A DNA stretch of 64,000 bases from Paraspadella gotoi. Lineage: Eukaryota > Chaetognatha. The notes beneath the pieces were generated by a model. That model ran no database searches. It saw only the letters and a program-made list of their open reading frames with translations, and was not told the origin of the DNA. The position numbers and the translations under genes were made by a program. Below are positions 1 through 20,029 of the stretch, in pieces. Position 1 is the stretch's first letter. The number at the start of each line of letters is the position of its first letter. The stretch lies in assembly GCA_051294375.1 (NCBI GenBank), contig CM119268.1, positions 16,707,181 to 16,771,180 of the forward strand, written 5' to 3'.

Positions 1-374
1 ATAAAGTCTGAAATTGAGTTCATTCTCTTGAATCTAAAACGGAGTTTTAAACCTTAGCCTTCGAACCTCGAAGAAACCAAGCGACAAGTCGATTCAACCA
101 GCCCGGTTTTGAAAAAAAAAATAATTAGGAAACTGAATTGAATCGAAACGGCGAAAAGAAAAGAGAGACACAGACAGAAAATGAGAGAACTTTTTATCAC
201 GAGAGACTTTTGACTTAAAATCGGGGAATCCATTAGAAAGATGTACAAAAACTCTGATTAGACAAATACAAAAAAAACAACATCGTTTCTTTTTTAACCG
301 TTGACTGAGCGAATTCTTTTTCTTTCGCCGATTTAAAGACGGTCGGACTTTCGGTCGAAACTAACCTCGCCACC

Positions 375-3358
375 ATGGCGCTGACGACAATCCTTCTTTT
401 CGTCCTCTTCCTCATCCTCCTCCTCTTCTTCGTCAAACGCCTCTCGCGGCCGAAATGCACGGTGCCCAAGGGACCGCGGGGTCACTGGTTGCTAGGCAAC
501 ATGCGCGTCCCTTTCGAGCGTCACGCCGCCCTGATGCTGGAGTGGAAACGAGACTACGGGCCGATCTACGTGTACGACTTTGTGCCGACGATGGGGATGG
601 TCGTCATCAACGACGTCGAGATGGCGAAGAAGTTCTTTGCCGATAAAGACTTCGCCGGGAGGGATGTGACGGAGACCGTGTTTAGGAGGTGAAGAAGATT
701 AGATAGATTGAATTGATTGATTTGATTTAATTTATTGATTTGATTGAATTGATTGATTCGATTTAATTATATTGATTGAATTGATTTGTTTGATTGATTT
801 AATTGAATTGATTGAATTGATTTATTGATTTAATTGAATTGATTAATTTGATTGAATTGATTAATTTGATTGAATTTCTTGATTCAATTGATTTAATGGA
901 ATTGATTGAATTGATTGGTTTAATTAATTTGATTGATTTGTTAATTTTATTGAATTGATTGATTTGATTAAATTGATTGATTTGATTGAATTGATTGATA
1001 CGATTGATTTGATTGGTTTTATTGATTTGATTAGTTTGATTGATTTGATTGAATCGATTAAATTATTGTTCCATTGATTTATCGATTGGTTACACGATTT
1101 TGTTAATTTATTTAAATTTTAATGAATTTTTTTTTATTATTACTATAAATTATGGTAATAATCATACAATATTTAAGGTGCCTCAATCCAACCCTGGCCG
1201 GGATCGCTAATCAACCCTGGTCGCAGACGTGGCGGGATCTGCGCAAGTTCGTTATGTCGTCGTTGTCGTCTTTAGGATTCGGCCGATCACGGATGGAAAC
1301 GAAGGTCTTTTTCAAAAAAAAATTATTTGTGTAGTTCTTAGGAAATTATCACACTAATAAGTATGTACATAATGTATCGATGAACGAGTGGAATGAAAAT
1401 AGTGTGATAAGATTGAATCCTGATCGAGAATGATTTGTTTTTGTTTCGAGGCTGCAATGAGGAAATCCTTCGAAATTGTTGTTAAATATACAAAAATTAA
1501 AAGAAAATCGAATAATTTTTGTATTGGTTGTACCAATTTGGTAAAATGAAACACCTCTTCCAGGTCCTGGCCGAGGCGGACGCACTCGTCGACGCCATGC
1601 TCCGGACATCCGGCGAGGCCTTCGACCCGGGCGACTTGCTCCCCATCGCTATCAACAACGTGATCGCCAACGTGGTCTTTAGCTCGCGGACGGAGATCGG
1701 ACAAGCCTCGCGGACCTTCGATTGCGTGAAGACCTTTTCCGAGGGATTCCTCTACCTCTTCACCCAACCGGCTTACTTGTTCTTTCCGTTCTTGACGGAC
1801 GTCTACCGAACGAAGCCCCTTAAGAGGGTGTTGGACATGAAGGGGTTCATGGTGCAGTTCGTCGCCGAGTCCATCGCCTTTCACGAGGCGACCGTCGATC
1901 CGGATGAACCCAGGGATCTCGTCGATGTCATCGTCCTCGAACGAAGGTGAGATGAAAAACAAAACAAAACCAAAACAAAAAAAAACGTTACAAAAAAACA
2001 TGAAAGCGAGAAAGGTTTGCATGTGACTAATAATAGTATATTTTAAGTCGTTGGATATAGCTCTTCTGTCCAACTGCGCCGTATTCCTGCATTGAGTTGA
2101 CACTTTACATCTAAACCCAATGGTCGCAAGTTTAAGCCCTGGTCGGAACGGGCGCTACAATAGAGTGACGGCTACCCTCTCCTCTCGGTCTTTAACAGCG
2201 TCCAAAAATCTATAATCATGCGAATAAAAAATGTACAGGCGGAATCCCGGTGCGGAATTTCTCTCGGACGTCAGTGTGTTGCACACTGTTGTAGATCTTT
2301 TCTTGGGCGGAACGGACACGACCGCCACGATGCTCAAGTGGATCATCGCCTGGTTGCTCAAGTATCCCGAAATCAGGTCATGCCGGGAATTGATTTCTCT
2401 TCTTTTGTTAAGAAACAAAAGCGTTTTTAAAATAAGAACTTTGATCTTTTGTGCTTCCACACGAGGTCAAGCAGTAGATTATACAGCTAACTTCTTTATT
2501 CAATAAAGCACAACTTAAAACCTATCTAAACTGTAAAATTATACCATTCAAACTATTAAAGTGCGTTAATATCCACATTTATTTACGAAAACGATCAGGC
2601 TCAAACTTCTGTCCGAGATCGAGTCGGTCTTCGGCCGAGATGGCGTCCCCAATCTGGCGTCGGTCTCCTCCATGAACTATCTTCAGGCTTTCGTCGACGA
2701 GGCGCTGCGGAAATCGTCGGTGCTGGACTTTTCTGCGCCTCACGCCGCACTCGAGCCTGTCGGACACTTCGCCGGCTACGACATCCCGCGGAACGTCAAC
2801 GTGACGGTCAACATCTACGGGTGTCACCACGATCCGGAGGTGAGAAGCGTTTGAATGTGAAAAAAATTTTACCTATTGTTTTATTATTTTTTTTTTAAAT
2901 TTGACGTTGGAAATAGCTTACCAAAAAGTACTATGCAATTTTTTTTTAACATAGATTTCAATTTCAGTGATTTTACTGTCTAAAATACAAAAGATTGCAT
3001 AAAAAAATCGCAAAGAAACATAAGTAAATAAGGCTTTGTTCATAGCCTCTATGCAATTATTGTAATCATTTAATATTCATAGGTTTGGGACGAACCCAAC
3101 GCGTTTCGACCGGAACGCTTTCTCGACGCCGACGGCAAATATGTCAAGAACGAAAACCTGATGCCTTTCGGCCTTGGAACGCGGCGCTGCGTCGGCGAGA
3201 AGCTGGCGCGGCTGGAGATCTTCCTCTTCACCGTACGGATGCTGCAGCGGGTCGAGCTGCGCCTGGCAGACGGCTGCCAGATGCCCGCCATGGAAGGACG
3301 AAAGCCCTTCACCAGGGCGCCGGAGATTTACCAGGTGGTGGCATGTCCCGCGGGATGA
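375..3358 (+). CDS. Cytochrome P450, CYP2-clan-like, complete six-exon gene
   Basis: Haem monooxygenase of the microsomal type; substrate unknown. Six exons, 375-688, 1178-1304, 1564-1946, 2239-2376, 2599-2839 and 3083-3358, join in frame to about 492 aa, normal for the family. In order: a hydrophobic N-terminal anchor (about residues 1-22) with a basic stop and the proline-rich PKGPRG hinge; an I-helix GGTDTT oxygen-activation motif near residue 295; the K-helix ExxR as EALR near 350; a PERF-like motif (RPERF); and the haem loop FGLGTRRCVG with the Cys ligand near 438. The start ATG lies in a good context (gccaccATGG) and opens directly into the anchor. The exon 2 donor (AAG|gtcttt) is weak, but it is the only one that keeps the frame into exon 3. 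Intron 1 is a GATT-rich repeat and intron 3 holds a SINE-like insert. The exact CYP family cannot be assigned by eye. Confidence 0.93.
690..1110. repeat. Degenerate (GATT/GAATT)n repeat filling P450 intron 1
   Basis: About 400 bases of variations on TTGATTGAATTGATTGA, AT-rich, with no open frame. It occupies nearly all of the first P450 intron. Similar but weaker runs occur in myosin introns near 5590-5720 and 10170-10320. Confidence 0.8.
1523..1537. repeat. Repeat family A terminal hairpin (ATTGGTTGTACCAAT)
   Basis: A 6-bp inverted repeat with a 3-base loop inside P450 intron 2. It is identical to the hairpin at 9171, 10150 and 32537, where it forms one end of a dispersed element. Here only the end of the element is recognisable. 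Confidence 0.5.
2040..2215 (+). repeat. tRNA-derived SINE-like insertion
   Basis: GC-richer island in P450 intron 3. It contains a B-box-like run (GCAAGTTTAAGCCCTGG, about 2125-2141) downstream of an A-box-like TGGATATAGCTC (about 2048). This resembles an internal pol III promoter but no folded tRNA was confirmed. Assignment is inference from motif resemblance. Confidence 0.35.
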
Positions 3359-3672
3359 GATAAACTTTCTAATGTTCGTTTTATCAATATTTTTTCTATC
3401 GATTTTGGCATTATTGATTTTGATATTGGCATTATTATTATTATTATCATTCAATTTATCTACCTGGATTGTTTAACACTCTTTTACCTTTTTTCAAGTT
3501 GTACATGGTACTAAATAGAAGTAACTACTTTCGCTTGGCTTTGCCTCTACTATCTTGCAACGAAAGATGTAAAGAATTGACTTACTTGTAAAAATATATA
3601 TTTGTAATAAAATATATAAAAAAAGGATTTGTATCACTTGTATTGAAGTACATAACATACAAAATAGAGAGA

Positions 3673-3715
<43 letters not shown>

Positions 3716-4995
3716 ATATGGATGCCATCTCTCGGGAATGTCGCGAGTTGCTGCCTTCTGGCGCCGGAGGTAAAAAGTAGATGGAGAAACCTGAAAGCTT
3801 TTGAGACGAAGAAACAATTGTGTTAACCTCCCTCTCTTCCTTCCTCTTCCTACTCCTCCTTCTCCTCATAGCAACCTTAGCCCCTTATTTTTATTTTTTA
3901 TTTTACATTTTTTCTTCCCCTCTTCCAATTTTCCCATTTCCCCCTTTTTTTCTCCTTCTTCCCTCTTTTATCTTTCTTAGATTTTCATCTACCATCCTCT
4001 CTCAGCTCTCTCCCTCCCACTGAATTACTCTCCCCGTCCGTTCTCGATATTATTCTCTGCTTTTTCGATTGGATGTTTTTTTATAATATCATCTCCTCCT
4101 ACTCTTTGTCCTTCTCCTTTTGCTACTCCTTCAACAATATATTACTCACGAGATGACCACCGCGAGGTAATTTAGTAATTAGTAGTAAACCACTTTTGAA
4201 CTAAGCCTAGCGTTTAATAGGATTAGGAGCAGAAGATTAGTTTGTCCGCTTTTGTTATATGAGTTACGGCGACTTAAATCTGCAAAACGAGTCAGAACTA
4301 TTTCTATTGTTGCACCCCGCAAGGACAATTATTTAGGAACGGCTCTTCAAAATGAATTTATTAAAATTTTCATATCTCAAAATTTATCATGAAACTCGGA
4401 AACGTATTTTTGGAGAAAAATGGGAGAAAGACATGAGCGTCTCTTGTCTGGAAAATCAAAAGTAGGACTTTCCAGGACCAAGCGATATTTTAAAAGTTTC
4501 TGAGCTTCAAAAATATCAGGATATATTCTAATCGGAATAAGATTAGAATCGTTATTGTTGAGATTTCCTTTTTTTTTCAATTTGTTACACTTTTAGATTT
4601 CCGAAGTAGAGAAATCTCCAAATAAAATAACTATCCGATCATCAAAGTAAGATGTCAGATTTTTATCAATAGCGGGAAACTCACCAATAACTAATGATAA
4701 TTTTTAATTTGTCTTTTTGGTAATCCATGATTTAACTATCTTAAAAAACTATCCTCCGGAAATCAGAGGTGTTTTAGGTTGTAATAACGCATTCAATCAC
4801 TCGAAAATGCTTCTTTTGCAAATAAATAGGTAGTTAAAAGTTAAAAAAAATGTGGATAGTAGAAAGGTTAAATACCGAGATCGTAGGAATGATGAAGATG
4901 AAGCGGCTTACCTCGGACTCGATCCGCCGACTCAAAGGTCTTCCCGATATTACTCACGGATTTTCGCGGCGAAATTGAGTTTCGCTCGCGCCGAA
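3359..4995. other. Intergenic: 3' flanks of P450 and truncated myosin
   Basis: Contains a (GA)n tract at 3666-3712, a pyrimidine-rich stretch at 3820-4130 and AT-rich unique DNA. I searched here on the minus strand for the missing myosin rod and saw no heptad-repeat coding exon. A possible extra minus-strand exon at about 4912-4953 ends in a good donor (gtaagc) but leads to no further exon. Confidence 0.6.
3606..3611 (+). promoter_or_regulatory. Polyadenylation signal AATAAA for the P450 gene
   Basis: First good AATAAA downstream of the P450 stop codon, about 250 bases away and on the correct strand. A (GA)n tract begins about 55 bases further on. Confidence 0.45.
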
Positions 4996-4996
4996 C

Positions 4997-10436
<5,440 letters not shown>

Positions 10437-12125
10437 CTTTCCGGTTTCAGATGTTCACAGATGGTCTGTTGAAACAAAACGGTTTACAAATGGGACAGTA
10501 GGACACTGGATGTTTGAAATTATAAAACCGGGAGGGCCTTAAGAATACTCGTATCTATGTAGGTTCTTTGAGATGATTAATGAATTCTTCCGTCATGAAA
10601 AATGATGTTCACTGGGCCACGTAATTATATCCATATATGAGGGGACGTTAACTCATAAAGCCATCGCATCGGATAATTTCATCATTATTTACACGAACCT
10701 TTAGAAAATAAAAAAAAAAATTACGGCAAGAAATACTTATTTCTAGTACAAATACGAGAACTATCCCATATTCCTTTAACCGTTACATAAGCTCAGTCGA
10801 ACTGAAAATCTCTGAAAATTTAAAACCAAATAATTCGTTTCTCAGAATCTTTTTTATCTTTCTTTGAGAAAGCGATCAATTAAGGGAGTTAAGGGAGTGA
10901 AAGCAGAGGGAGCTGGGAGAGGATAAGATAAGGAAAAAGAGGAAAGGGTGAAAGGGAGAAAAGAAGTGAGTGATTGGGGAAAAGGGGGGGAAGAGAGTCG
11001 AAGGCAGGAATCTGTGCTTGCTCGAGGAAGCTATCGTTGGCAGCGAACGAATTCACATTGGGAGAGAAGCAAAGCGGGATGATCGAAGGAATGAGTGAAA
11101 ACGTTTCGGGCTGAACGAGAGATTTAAAATCGAGAATGGATTTTTTTTTTTTAAAGGGAATAGGAGGGCGAGGGTTCTACAAAAATTCTCGAAGAGGAAA
11201 TTTGTGAGATGGTGTAGATATTTGCGCAAGAAAATCAGAAAATCTTTGATGAGGCTGAAGATCGGCGGATTGGCGCCATCTGGATTAAAAACCGAAGCGA
11301 ATCGGCGAGGGGATTCGAATGATGTGGAAGGGGGAGGTTGGGGAGGGTTGTTTATCCGCCGGCTTCGGTGGTTTCCAAGGAAACTCATTTCATCTTCATC
11401 AGTCGATATCAGAAAGAGAAGGGGGTAGGTTCGGTTGGTTAACGGCCACTAACGCGTTAGTTTTTAAGTTGGAGATAAAAAAAAAAACGAAAAAAAACCC
11501 CCGAAACTAAAAGGGCTGCCTGAGAGATAGACAGGAAACCATAGAAACAGAGAGACTGACAAGCAGACAGACAGACCGCGGTCACAGCTGAAATGGAAAG
11601 TCATTCGCGACGATCGCGACGAAACAAAATGAAAACAGATCTTTGAAAAAACGATGAAAGCGGAAAAACAAAGCGCAAAACGGAGGATCGTTCGCTCGTT
11701 GCTAGGCTGAGCCTAAGGCTTCATTATTCCTTCACCGAGAAACAAAGCCGATTAAAATAAATGAGTTAGTAAATTAAAGGTTGTATAGGCGTCGTCGCGC
11801 TATGAGATATGCGAATCACTTATGACGGAAGCCACAGTTATATCGTTCCTAAAACTGTCACTTCATTATCAAGGAATACTAACAGTTGTTGAGCGGAGTT
11901 TTTTGTGGTTTTTTTTAACAAGAGAAGATAAAATGTCTTTGATATTTATAAAGAATAAAATAATTCTAGAAAAAAGCAAAACTTAGGTTCAGCTTCGACA
12001 ACAAAAAAAAACCGAGGACAGCATCGTCTTCCTTCTCTTTCTCCGCTAATTCATAAATTCATGAGTTGGAGGAAGAATTCCGTCGCGGCTTTTGAAAGGG
12101 AATTCCGACGTTTAGTTGGTAATGA

Positions 12126-12196
<71 letters not shown>

Positions 12197-13012
12197 GGAG
12201 AGAGGGAGAGAGAGGGACTCGGGAAGAATTAACCTCTACAACAGTTACGAGTGTATTAGTTCGTAGTAAAGATCGTTCCCCTCTGTACTTAATAAATCAA
12301 ACAAAAACAATTAAATATTGTCGCGTTTACATCATAAAGCATATATTCCCTTCAGATCAATAAAACAACCAACGCGGTTCAAATCGACTCGCTCAGTTTT
12401 CCGCGATCCAACTCGGTCTCTATTCAGCCTTCCATTCGCGATTTCCCAACCTCGAGATCCAAGATGGGAGGATTAGCTTTTCGTTGATAATCTTCATTTC
12501 GATCGAGATCGTCTGCTGTTGCCGCATCTTGCTTCGTTTTGCTTCTTTTTTTTTATTTCTTTTTTATTTGCTATCTTTTTCCTTTTTTTTCATTTTATTT
12601 TTTTGTTTTACTTTTCTCGCCTTTCGGATTTCCTCATCTCAAAGGCTTCCATCTTTATCCCCCATCTCTTTCCCCGATCCTTCCCCATCTCTTTCTCCGA
12701 TACTTTTCCATCTCTTTCCTGACGTCACTGCCCCCTTTCTCTTACGCACCGCACACGTCTCCAAAATCGCCCACTCTGCTCCACACGCAGGTCTTAAACG
12801 ACCTTTATCCTTTTCTTCCAGAATGTTGTTGAGCAACATGAGTAAAATCTGAATTTAACATTCACAGAAGGAAATAAAACAGCTCATGGAGATCTGATAA
12901 AATATATATCAATGACTTAACTGAAGATCTCTTAGACATGACAACCGAATTAAGGGAAGCTGAAAAACTTACGTTTTTCAAAGTTTTTAACGCCATAAGA
13001 GCGTTTTCATCG

Positions 13013-13070
<58 letters not shown>

Positions 13071-13567
13071 AAGATTCCTTCTTTCTCCTACAGGGCGTAA
13101 CTGCCAGTTGCGGGCGAGTTAACGCCCAATTTCATCGCGGTTCACATTTATATGATACTCATATCGTCATCTGACAAGATCCGTATTTTTCCATTCAATT
13201 TAGATACATCATTTCTTACACAGAGTTCGGATTCATCTCCCCATTCCCACTCCAGCCAACCCCTTTCCACAACCGCCTACGCAGAGGACTCGTCTGGCAT
13301 CACAACATTGGAAATTCGACTCACACGATCCAAACTCGAATTCTCGAATTTTAGCTTTAAAAATATAAGAAATAAAAAAAGTAAAGAAATGATTAGGGGA
13401 AGAAAATCGCTCTCCCGAGGAAAGAGAGGGAAGAGAAGGGGAATAATAAATTTTCTTAATGGCCTTCGTGAGTTTTGCAATTCATGTCCGAACGTTTGGA
13501 AGGAAAAATAAACAAACGCGCGGCGAGAGGGCGCTTGATTAGAGAGAATTAGAGAAAAAGAAATAGA

Positions 13568-13703
<136 letters not shown>

Positions 13704-15810
13704 TTAAAAGTTAATGAAGTGTTTCGCTGCCGACTTGAGAGAAAAATATTGACTTTAGAACGTAATGATGTAGTTTAAAAATTAAAAAGTAATAAAAAAA
13801 TTAATGTACACTTTTTAGCTCTTAGCTATTTTCTAAAAAAATAAATTTGAGGAATAAGGATAGAAAAGATTTGTTTATGTATAAAATATATTTGTTTAGA
13901 AAAAGAAGTGGACGAACTTACCAGATTTTGAGTTTTTAGCTTGTGTCGGTATTTGTGTCAACGCTTGATCTGAAATGAAGGAAGTCAAACTTAAAATAAA
14001 TCAGATCTAAACCAATAACAAAAATCATTTCTCCTCAAAATTATTTATACATAAAGTATCAATTTTGAATACTTTGTTTTGAAAAAAAGTGAAAACGAAG
14101 GGAGAGTCTAGAATTAACTGGGAGGCATTCGCGGGCTCAGCTCTTAATATAAAATAAAGAATAAGTAAGACTGACGTTTGAAAGAAATAAAAAAAGGTAT
14201 GAAAAAATGCAAACGTGAAATAAAATCTATATGAGCTTCAAAAATTTTGTAGTGATAGTCTCTCACGCCAATAGGTAAAACATACCATTTAATTTATAGT
14301 TATATTTAATTACGAGTTCCGTGGAAACTATGAGTGCAATCGGAAGTGTTTGTTACGCAGCCTTTAAAAAACTATCAAGCTCATTGTTTCCGGTGCTAGT
14401 ACAATGAACTATTTTATTCAGGATTGAATTTATCAATTTATTTGTAACTGATCAAAGCAAATGGTTTTTATTTACACTATTTTTTCTCTCTCTATATATT
14501 TTTTTAGTGAATTTTCAGTTCCCAAAAATTAAATTAAAAAATTTAAATAACCATTGAATTTATTACTAACAATAAACAACATTATTTGTTCGATGTTACC
14601 TTAGCCTTTTTTTTCGTACGGAATCTTTTGTTTTTCTTCCTTTGATTTTTTTTCCCGCGACGACGATGGCGCTGACGTCGCTGCGTAGACGACCGACTCG
14701 AGGATTTTTGTTGTGGCGACGAAGAAAAACGCGAAACTCGAGATTCGAACGTCCGACCTTCACTTTTATACTCGGGCGAGGAACCCCCTCCTTTGACGGA
14801 GGGAGAAGCGGAGGCGAGTTGAGTCGGGGGAGGTGGTAAGGTGCAATGGGGGTCGGGTGTGTTCAGTAAGACGAGGCGCGTTCCGGTCCGAAACCTGGAG
14901 GCCACTGCGGCGAACGAACGCGTGGAGTCAGACGAAGGCTTTTTTTCATTTATCTATCGATCCTGTTTACTCAATCTGTTGAACAATAGGCCTGGACGGA
15001 CGGAAATACATACTGACAATGAATGTGGCGAAACGTCTTTATAGAAATGTTAAAAATTAAACATTCAACATTGCCGGAAAGAAAACGAAATTTTTGTTTC
15101 TACAACGATTTGTTTTTTTATTTAGGACATTTTTTTTTTCGTTTTCTTTCCGCTAATAAATTCACACAACGAAACGAAATGAAACTATAACTTTCAACAT
15201 TTAATGTTTACCGGATCGTGTAATTTTTATTAAGTTCCTCGCTCGTCTGGATGCGAGGTGTTGAGAGGTATGAAGGAATTGGCTCATCTCCTGGCGAGAT
15301 GGTGCGAGAGATAAGATTAAATTGGGTGAATATAGGAAAAACACGGGGAATGGGGAAATTATACGTGGAAAGCAGATTTTAACGTATATAAAATAGAGGG
15401 TGAAAATGCGGAACTTTGTAAGAATTTATACTAAAGGAAAAATTGATATATAGAGAAAATAATAATAATAATCCTCTCCCGCCTGAATTTCTTTTGCATC
15501 CCCGTTGCTATCATTCGAAAGATCAAAAGAGAGAAAATGGAAATGGGGAATTTATCGTGTATATCGATTGCAGGATTCGGTTATGAAGAATTTGAACCAG
15601 AAATCTGGAAGGAATAAATTCGACGAAGAGCGAGTTTTAAATTGTTTAGCTGTACCGATTCGTCGCTAGAAATTCAAATTACCAAATCTTCCTGCTTCTC
15701 TAGTTTTGGGATTGTTTCGTTTAATGTTTTACTGATTGTTTCTTTTATCTAAAGTAATTATACATATCAGGTCCTGCTCAAAAGCTCATTGCTCTGGTTT
15801 GTTTGAAACG

Positions 15811-15961
<151 letters not shown>

Positions 15962-17311
15962 AAAAAAATACTATCTCTTTTTTTTAAAAAAAAATGAGTT
16001 GGCGTCTTCAAGTTAATAAGGTGGAGAAAATGGGATGATCCATCTGATTAAAACAGAAATAACCAAAAAAGTTAGAATATAAAAACTCAACAGTAGCGAC
16101 GACGACGACTATCTTTCGTAATCCGATGGGACGAAAAAAATGAACAGGAAACCAATGATTCACTAAATGTTATTCGACCTGTTTCAGCGCCATAATTGGT
16201 AACCTGCGGCTCTGAACTGTTGGACCAATTAGTGGCATCTATTAAATTTAATAAAAAGAGAGAGAGAGAGAGCGAGGGAAGGAAAAGAGATGATATTTTT
16301 TAAAGTAGTTATTAAAAGTCATTTTAAATGTCTGCTTTTCTAATAAGACGAATCTTGCCCATGTGTCCTGAAAACAAACTACGTTTTTAAAAAAAAACAA
16401 ACTATTCTTTAACATTCAACTTTTTGCTTTAAATCTCGACAAGTGGAAAAAATATATCGCGAAGCGGGAGTCAAACTCTTCATTAACTTCATCCGCAAAC
16501 CAGTTTTTTTTTTTTTTTCGATCCAACTTTTTGGTTGCCATGGCGACAATTACGTCAATCACCGCATTGTTCGTTTTTTGCTTTATTTTCTGATGCAGGA
16601 CTAATTAGTAAACACGATAGGGTCGGGGGATGGGACTTTCCCGAGAATTTCCTTAGCAATTTCTAATTGCAACCTCAACCTTTGAAGAATGTCTTATGAG
16701 CTCTTGTACAAAAATATAAATTGGCTATGAATAATGAATGGTAATGGTAATGAATGGTAATGAATAAATGAATGAAGGTATGAATCAATATAAACGAACT
16801 TTCGAATGAATAAATGCACGAATGATCGAATGAATAATATAGATTAAAGAAATAATTACTGCATGGAATGAGTGAATGAATGAATTGTGGACAAATTCAT
16901 ATTAATATTGTCCCGACAAATGGATCATTCCTTCTCAGTTTCATATTTCAGAAACTCTTTGACCTGCAATTGTTGACTGTCTTTAACTGGTGAATCTAAC
17001 TGAACCGCCGACTGCGTAAAAGTAATGAAAAAAATAGGTTACAAAAGTTTTTACTTTTTCTTCAGTGCAGCGGAAAAAGTAGCCGCAAGTCACGCAAGTA
17101 TGTTTAAAGTAGATACACAGGATGCCCCTTTTTGACAATTGAGCGAATCAGCGTTCGCCGCGCTCGGAACCCCTTCGTCGATGCGACCAATCAGAGATCT
17201 GAAACACCCTCAATGCAAAATGTCACGACGGCGACTTTCAAAATCTTTAACCAGTCCAACTGGTTTCTACAGGAAAACCAGTTAACGAATACGGTGTGTG
17301 CTTTAAGTGTG

Positions 17312-17421
<110 letters not shown>

Positions 17422-17999
17422 AAAAGAAATTCGAAGATCTTTTTTATTTCGATTTGATCGTTAACCACCGTGGACTTCCTTCTTTCGTCCTTTATTTGAG
17501 TTCTCCCTCCTCTTTATATATAAAAAAAAATTTAAAAAATCCAAATTTAAGAATCCAAACACAACAAGTATACAAAGGAAATTAATTGTATTGGGAGACA
17601 TTCTACATAACAGGAACAACACGAATTTATACTTACAAGTTACTATTAACTTCCAGGAAATACAGCGCAGCCCGCGCCAACTGCGCCTCCTAATACTAAA
17701 GGCCAACGCGTGTCGAGACACGTTTGAACTTTTCCCAAGAAATTCTTATCGGTACGCTGACGCTTACCTAACAATTTATCACTAAATATGTTGAATTTAA
17801 GCTTCATCCGAGATTTGTTAAATAAATAAATATAGTATTTACGGTAGACAGGCATATTGAAATTCTTAATAAGTGCGACTTAATTATCGTTGATAAACCA
17901 TCATTTTTATGATATTTTCTATACGACTTAAATTTTCGTAAAAAAAAAAAAAAAAAGGAAATCCATATCGCGAAGAGGCACGACCGGCGACCAGCGACC

Positions 18000-19886
18000 A
18001 TGGGGTGTGGCTACGCCAAGCTGACGCAAGAGGAAATACAGGATATCTGCAAGAAGACGGACTACAAACTGTCGGAGAAAGAGATCAAGGAATGGCACAA
18101 GGGCTTCATGAACGACAACCCTGAGGGCTGGCTCGGGCCCGACGAGTTCAAGAAGATCTATACCAATTTCTTTCCCTTCGGCGACTGTCAGGACTTTGCG
18201 ATGCAGGTGAGGACCTTGGGCGGGAAAAGGTGAGGGAAGGAGGAAGTGATTGAAAAGGAGGGAGGAAAGTGAAGAAAGGATTAAAAGAAAAAGAAGAAAG
18301 GAAAGGTAATAATCTGGAATAAAGGAGGGAGAAAATGTAATCACAAATTTTTTTTTAGATTTCATTTTTTTAAATGTGATGAAATATTTTTTTTTTTTCA
18401 AATTAGAAAGTTTGAAATTAATTTTCAACAACGGTTTTATTTCAATAAAAAACGGACATTATTTCAAACTCTTCTAATTATTACACAACGAAAAGAAAGG
18501 ATTATACCACAATGTCTAAATCAGAAAGTAAAATAGAACCAAGTGATTCGTACCATTATCTCTTGCCCCTTATTCCCGCTCTCTCAAAAAGGTTTTCCGG
18601 AGTTTCGACAAGGACAACAACAACCAAATGGACTTCGTAGAATTTCTGACGGCGTTGAGCATCACGTCTCGGGGCGGCATGGAGTCCAAGCTCATGTGGG
18701 CCTTCGACATGTACGACAAGGACGGAAACGGGGACATCGACAAGGATGTGAGACATTTTCGTTTCTCAGTTTTGAGTCTTAAGATTTTGAAATATTTAAT
18801 TTATACAATTGTACTCAATTGAGTTTTATTTTTTATTATCCAAATCTAATAATAATATTATTATTGGGAGGGTTAACTAGTGTTGTTTTTTGAAAACACG
18901 TGGAGGGAGCATCAATAAATTCGAGTTTAGATTACTTTCGGCTTTAGTTTTTCAAATATTTAAATCTTTCCTGTTAGAACCTGAAAATATCTAAAAGGCT
19001 AATAAATATATGATTTTTTTTCTCGCAAAAAAATTTTTGTAAGACAGGCGGTCAAACTATCATATTTAAAAAATAAGATCTATTAATAATGATTATGTAC
19101 GATGAAGTTACTTTCTCAGGGAGGCTTCTTTTGACCAATTTTTTCGTCATTTGCCGCCCTCAGCTTGTCACTTACCCTAGGAGACTAAATTATCAGATTA
19201 AGCCACACCTTCGAGAGTATTAGGTTTATATGTTTAGGTTTCTACTACTAGGTAACTCCCACAGCGCTTATTAAACTTAATATTGACTATTTTAATTTTG
19301 TATTGTTCTCGTAGCTATTTTTTTTTACCGAGGTTGTTAAGAAATTACGTTTTCTTGTTTTATTTTTCTTGTTTGTCGAAATTTCCCCCAACTCCGCCCT
19401 TTTGCGATTAGACAGGATATTCTCTTCGACTTTTCCACCTTGTATCGCGGCCACTCCTAAGCAGAATTCAACTTTTTCCTGTCAAATCCGTTGACTAAAG
19501 ATTTGTATAGAATTTACCAATAACGTTTCTAAGGAGAAATGTTTATGTAGCCTGCTTGAGTTGATTCTAATTTCATATATTAAAAAAAAACTCGTTTTCG
19601 CCCAGGAAATGGTGGAGATTTTGAGCGCCATCTTGAAGATGATCCGACCGCGGATGTGCCAAGGGGCCGCGGACGAGGATCCAGGCGAACTGACCGAAAA
19701 GATATTCGCGTAAATAGTATAATTTATATTTTCAATTACATTTTTATATTTTCTCACTTCGAATAACATTCTCTTTTCTACAGGGAAATGGACACGGACG
19801 GAAACGGATCCCTCAGCAAAGAAGAGTTCATTGAAGGAGCTAAGAGGAACCCGAGCCTCTTGAAACTCATGACCCTAACACATTAA
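18000..19886 (+). CDS. Neuronal calcium sensor family EF-hand protein (NCS-1/visinin-like)
   Basis: Ca2+-binding switch protein of the recoverin/frequenin/neurocalcin group. Exons 18000-18206, 18592-18747, 19606-19709 and 19784-19886 join in frame to 189 aa, the normal family length. MGCGYAKL at the start gives Gly2 for N-myristoylation. EF1 is degenerate ([12 protein letters not shown] then [13 protein letters not shown]), as usual in the family. EF2 reads [15 protein letters not shown]3 [13 protein letters not shown] and EF4 [13 protein letters not shown], all with acidic positions 1, 3 and 12. EF2 to EF4 therefore look competent to bind Ca2+. Intron phases are 0, 0 and 2. The extra Cys3 near the N-terminus could be an acylation site, which is inference. 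Which NCS subfamily it belongs to is not settled by eye. Confidence 0.93.
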
Positions 19887-20029
19887 CAATAACATTCCTA
19901 TTTTTTTCCGATTAATCTCTGTACAGTGTTGTTAAAATCGTTACCGCCTGAAAAATAATATGATGCTGTTGGTTGTTATATTTTGATTACGTGAGTTTAG
20001 CTTCTTTTGCTTTACTAAAGAATTTTCGC

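Noticed and set aside
4912-4953. Extra myosin exon downstream of the IQ helix
   Set aside because: The donor is good and the phase fits, but the acceptor lacks a pyrimidine tract, the implied intron is under 50 bases, the residues do not resemble myosin, and no further exon follows.
14582-14905. 107-codon basic minus-strand frame with a possible donor (AAG|gtaaca)
   Set aside because: Lys/Arg-rich low-complexity reading with no family match. The nearest downstream candidate exon (13970-13922) does not share its phase.
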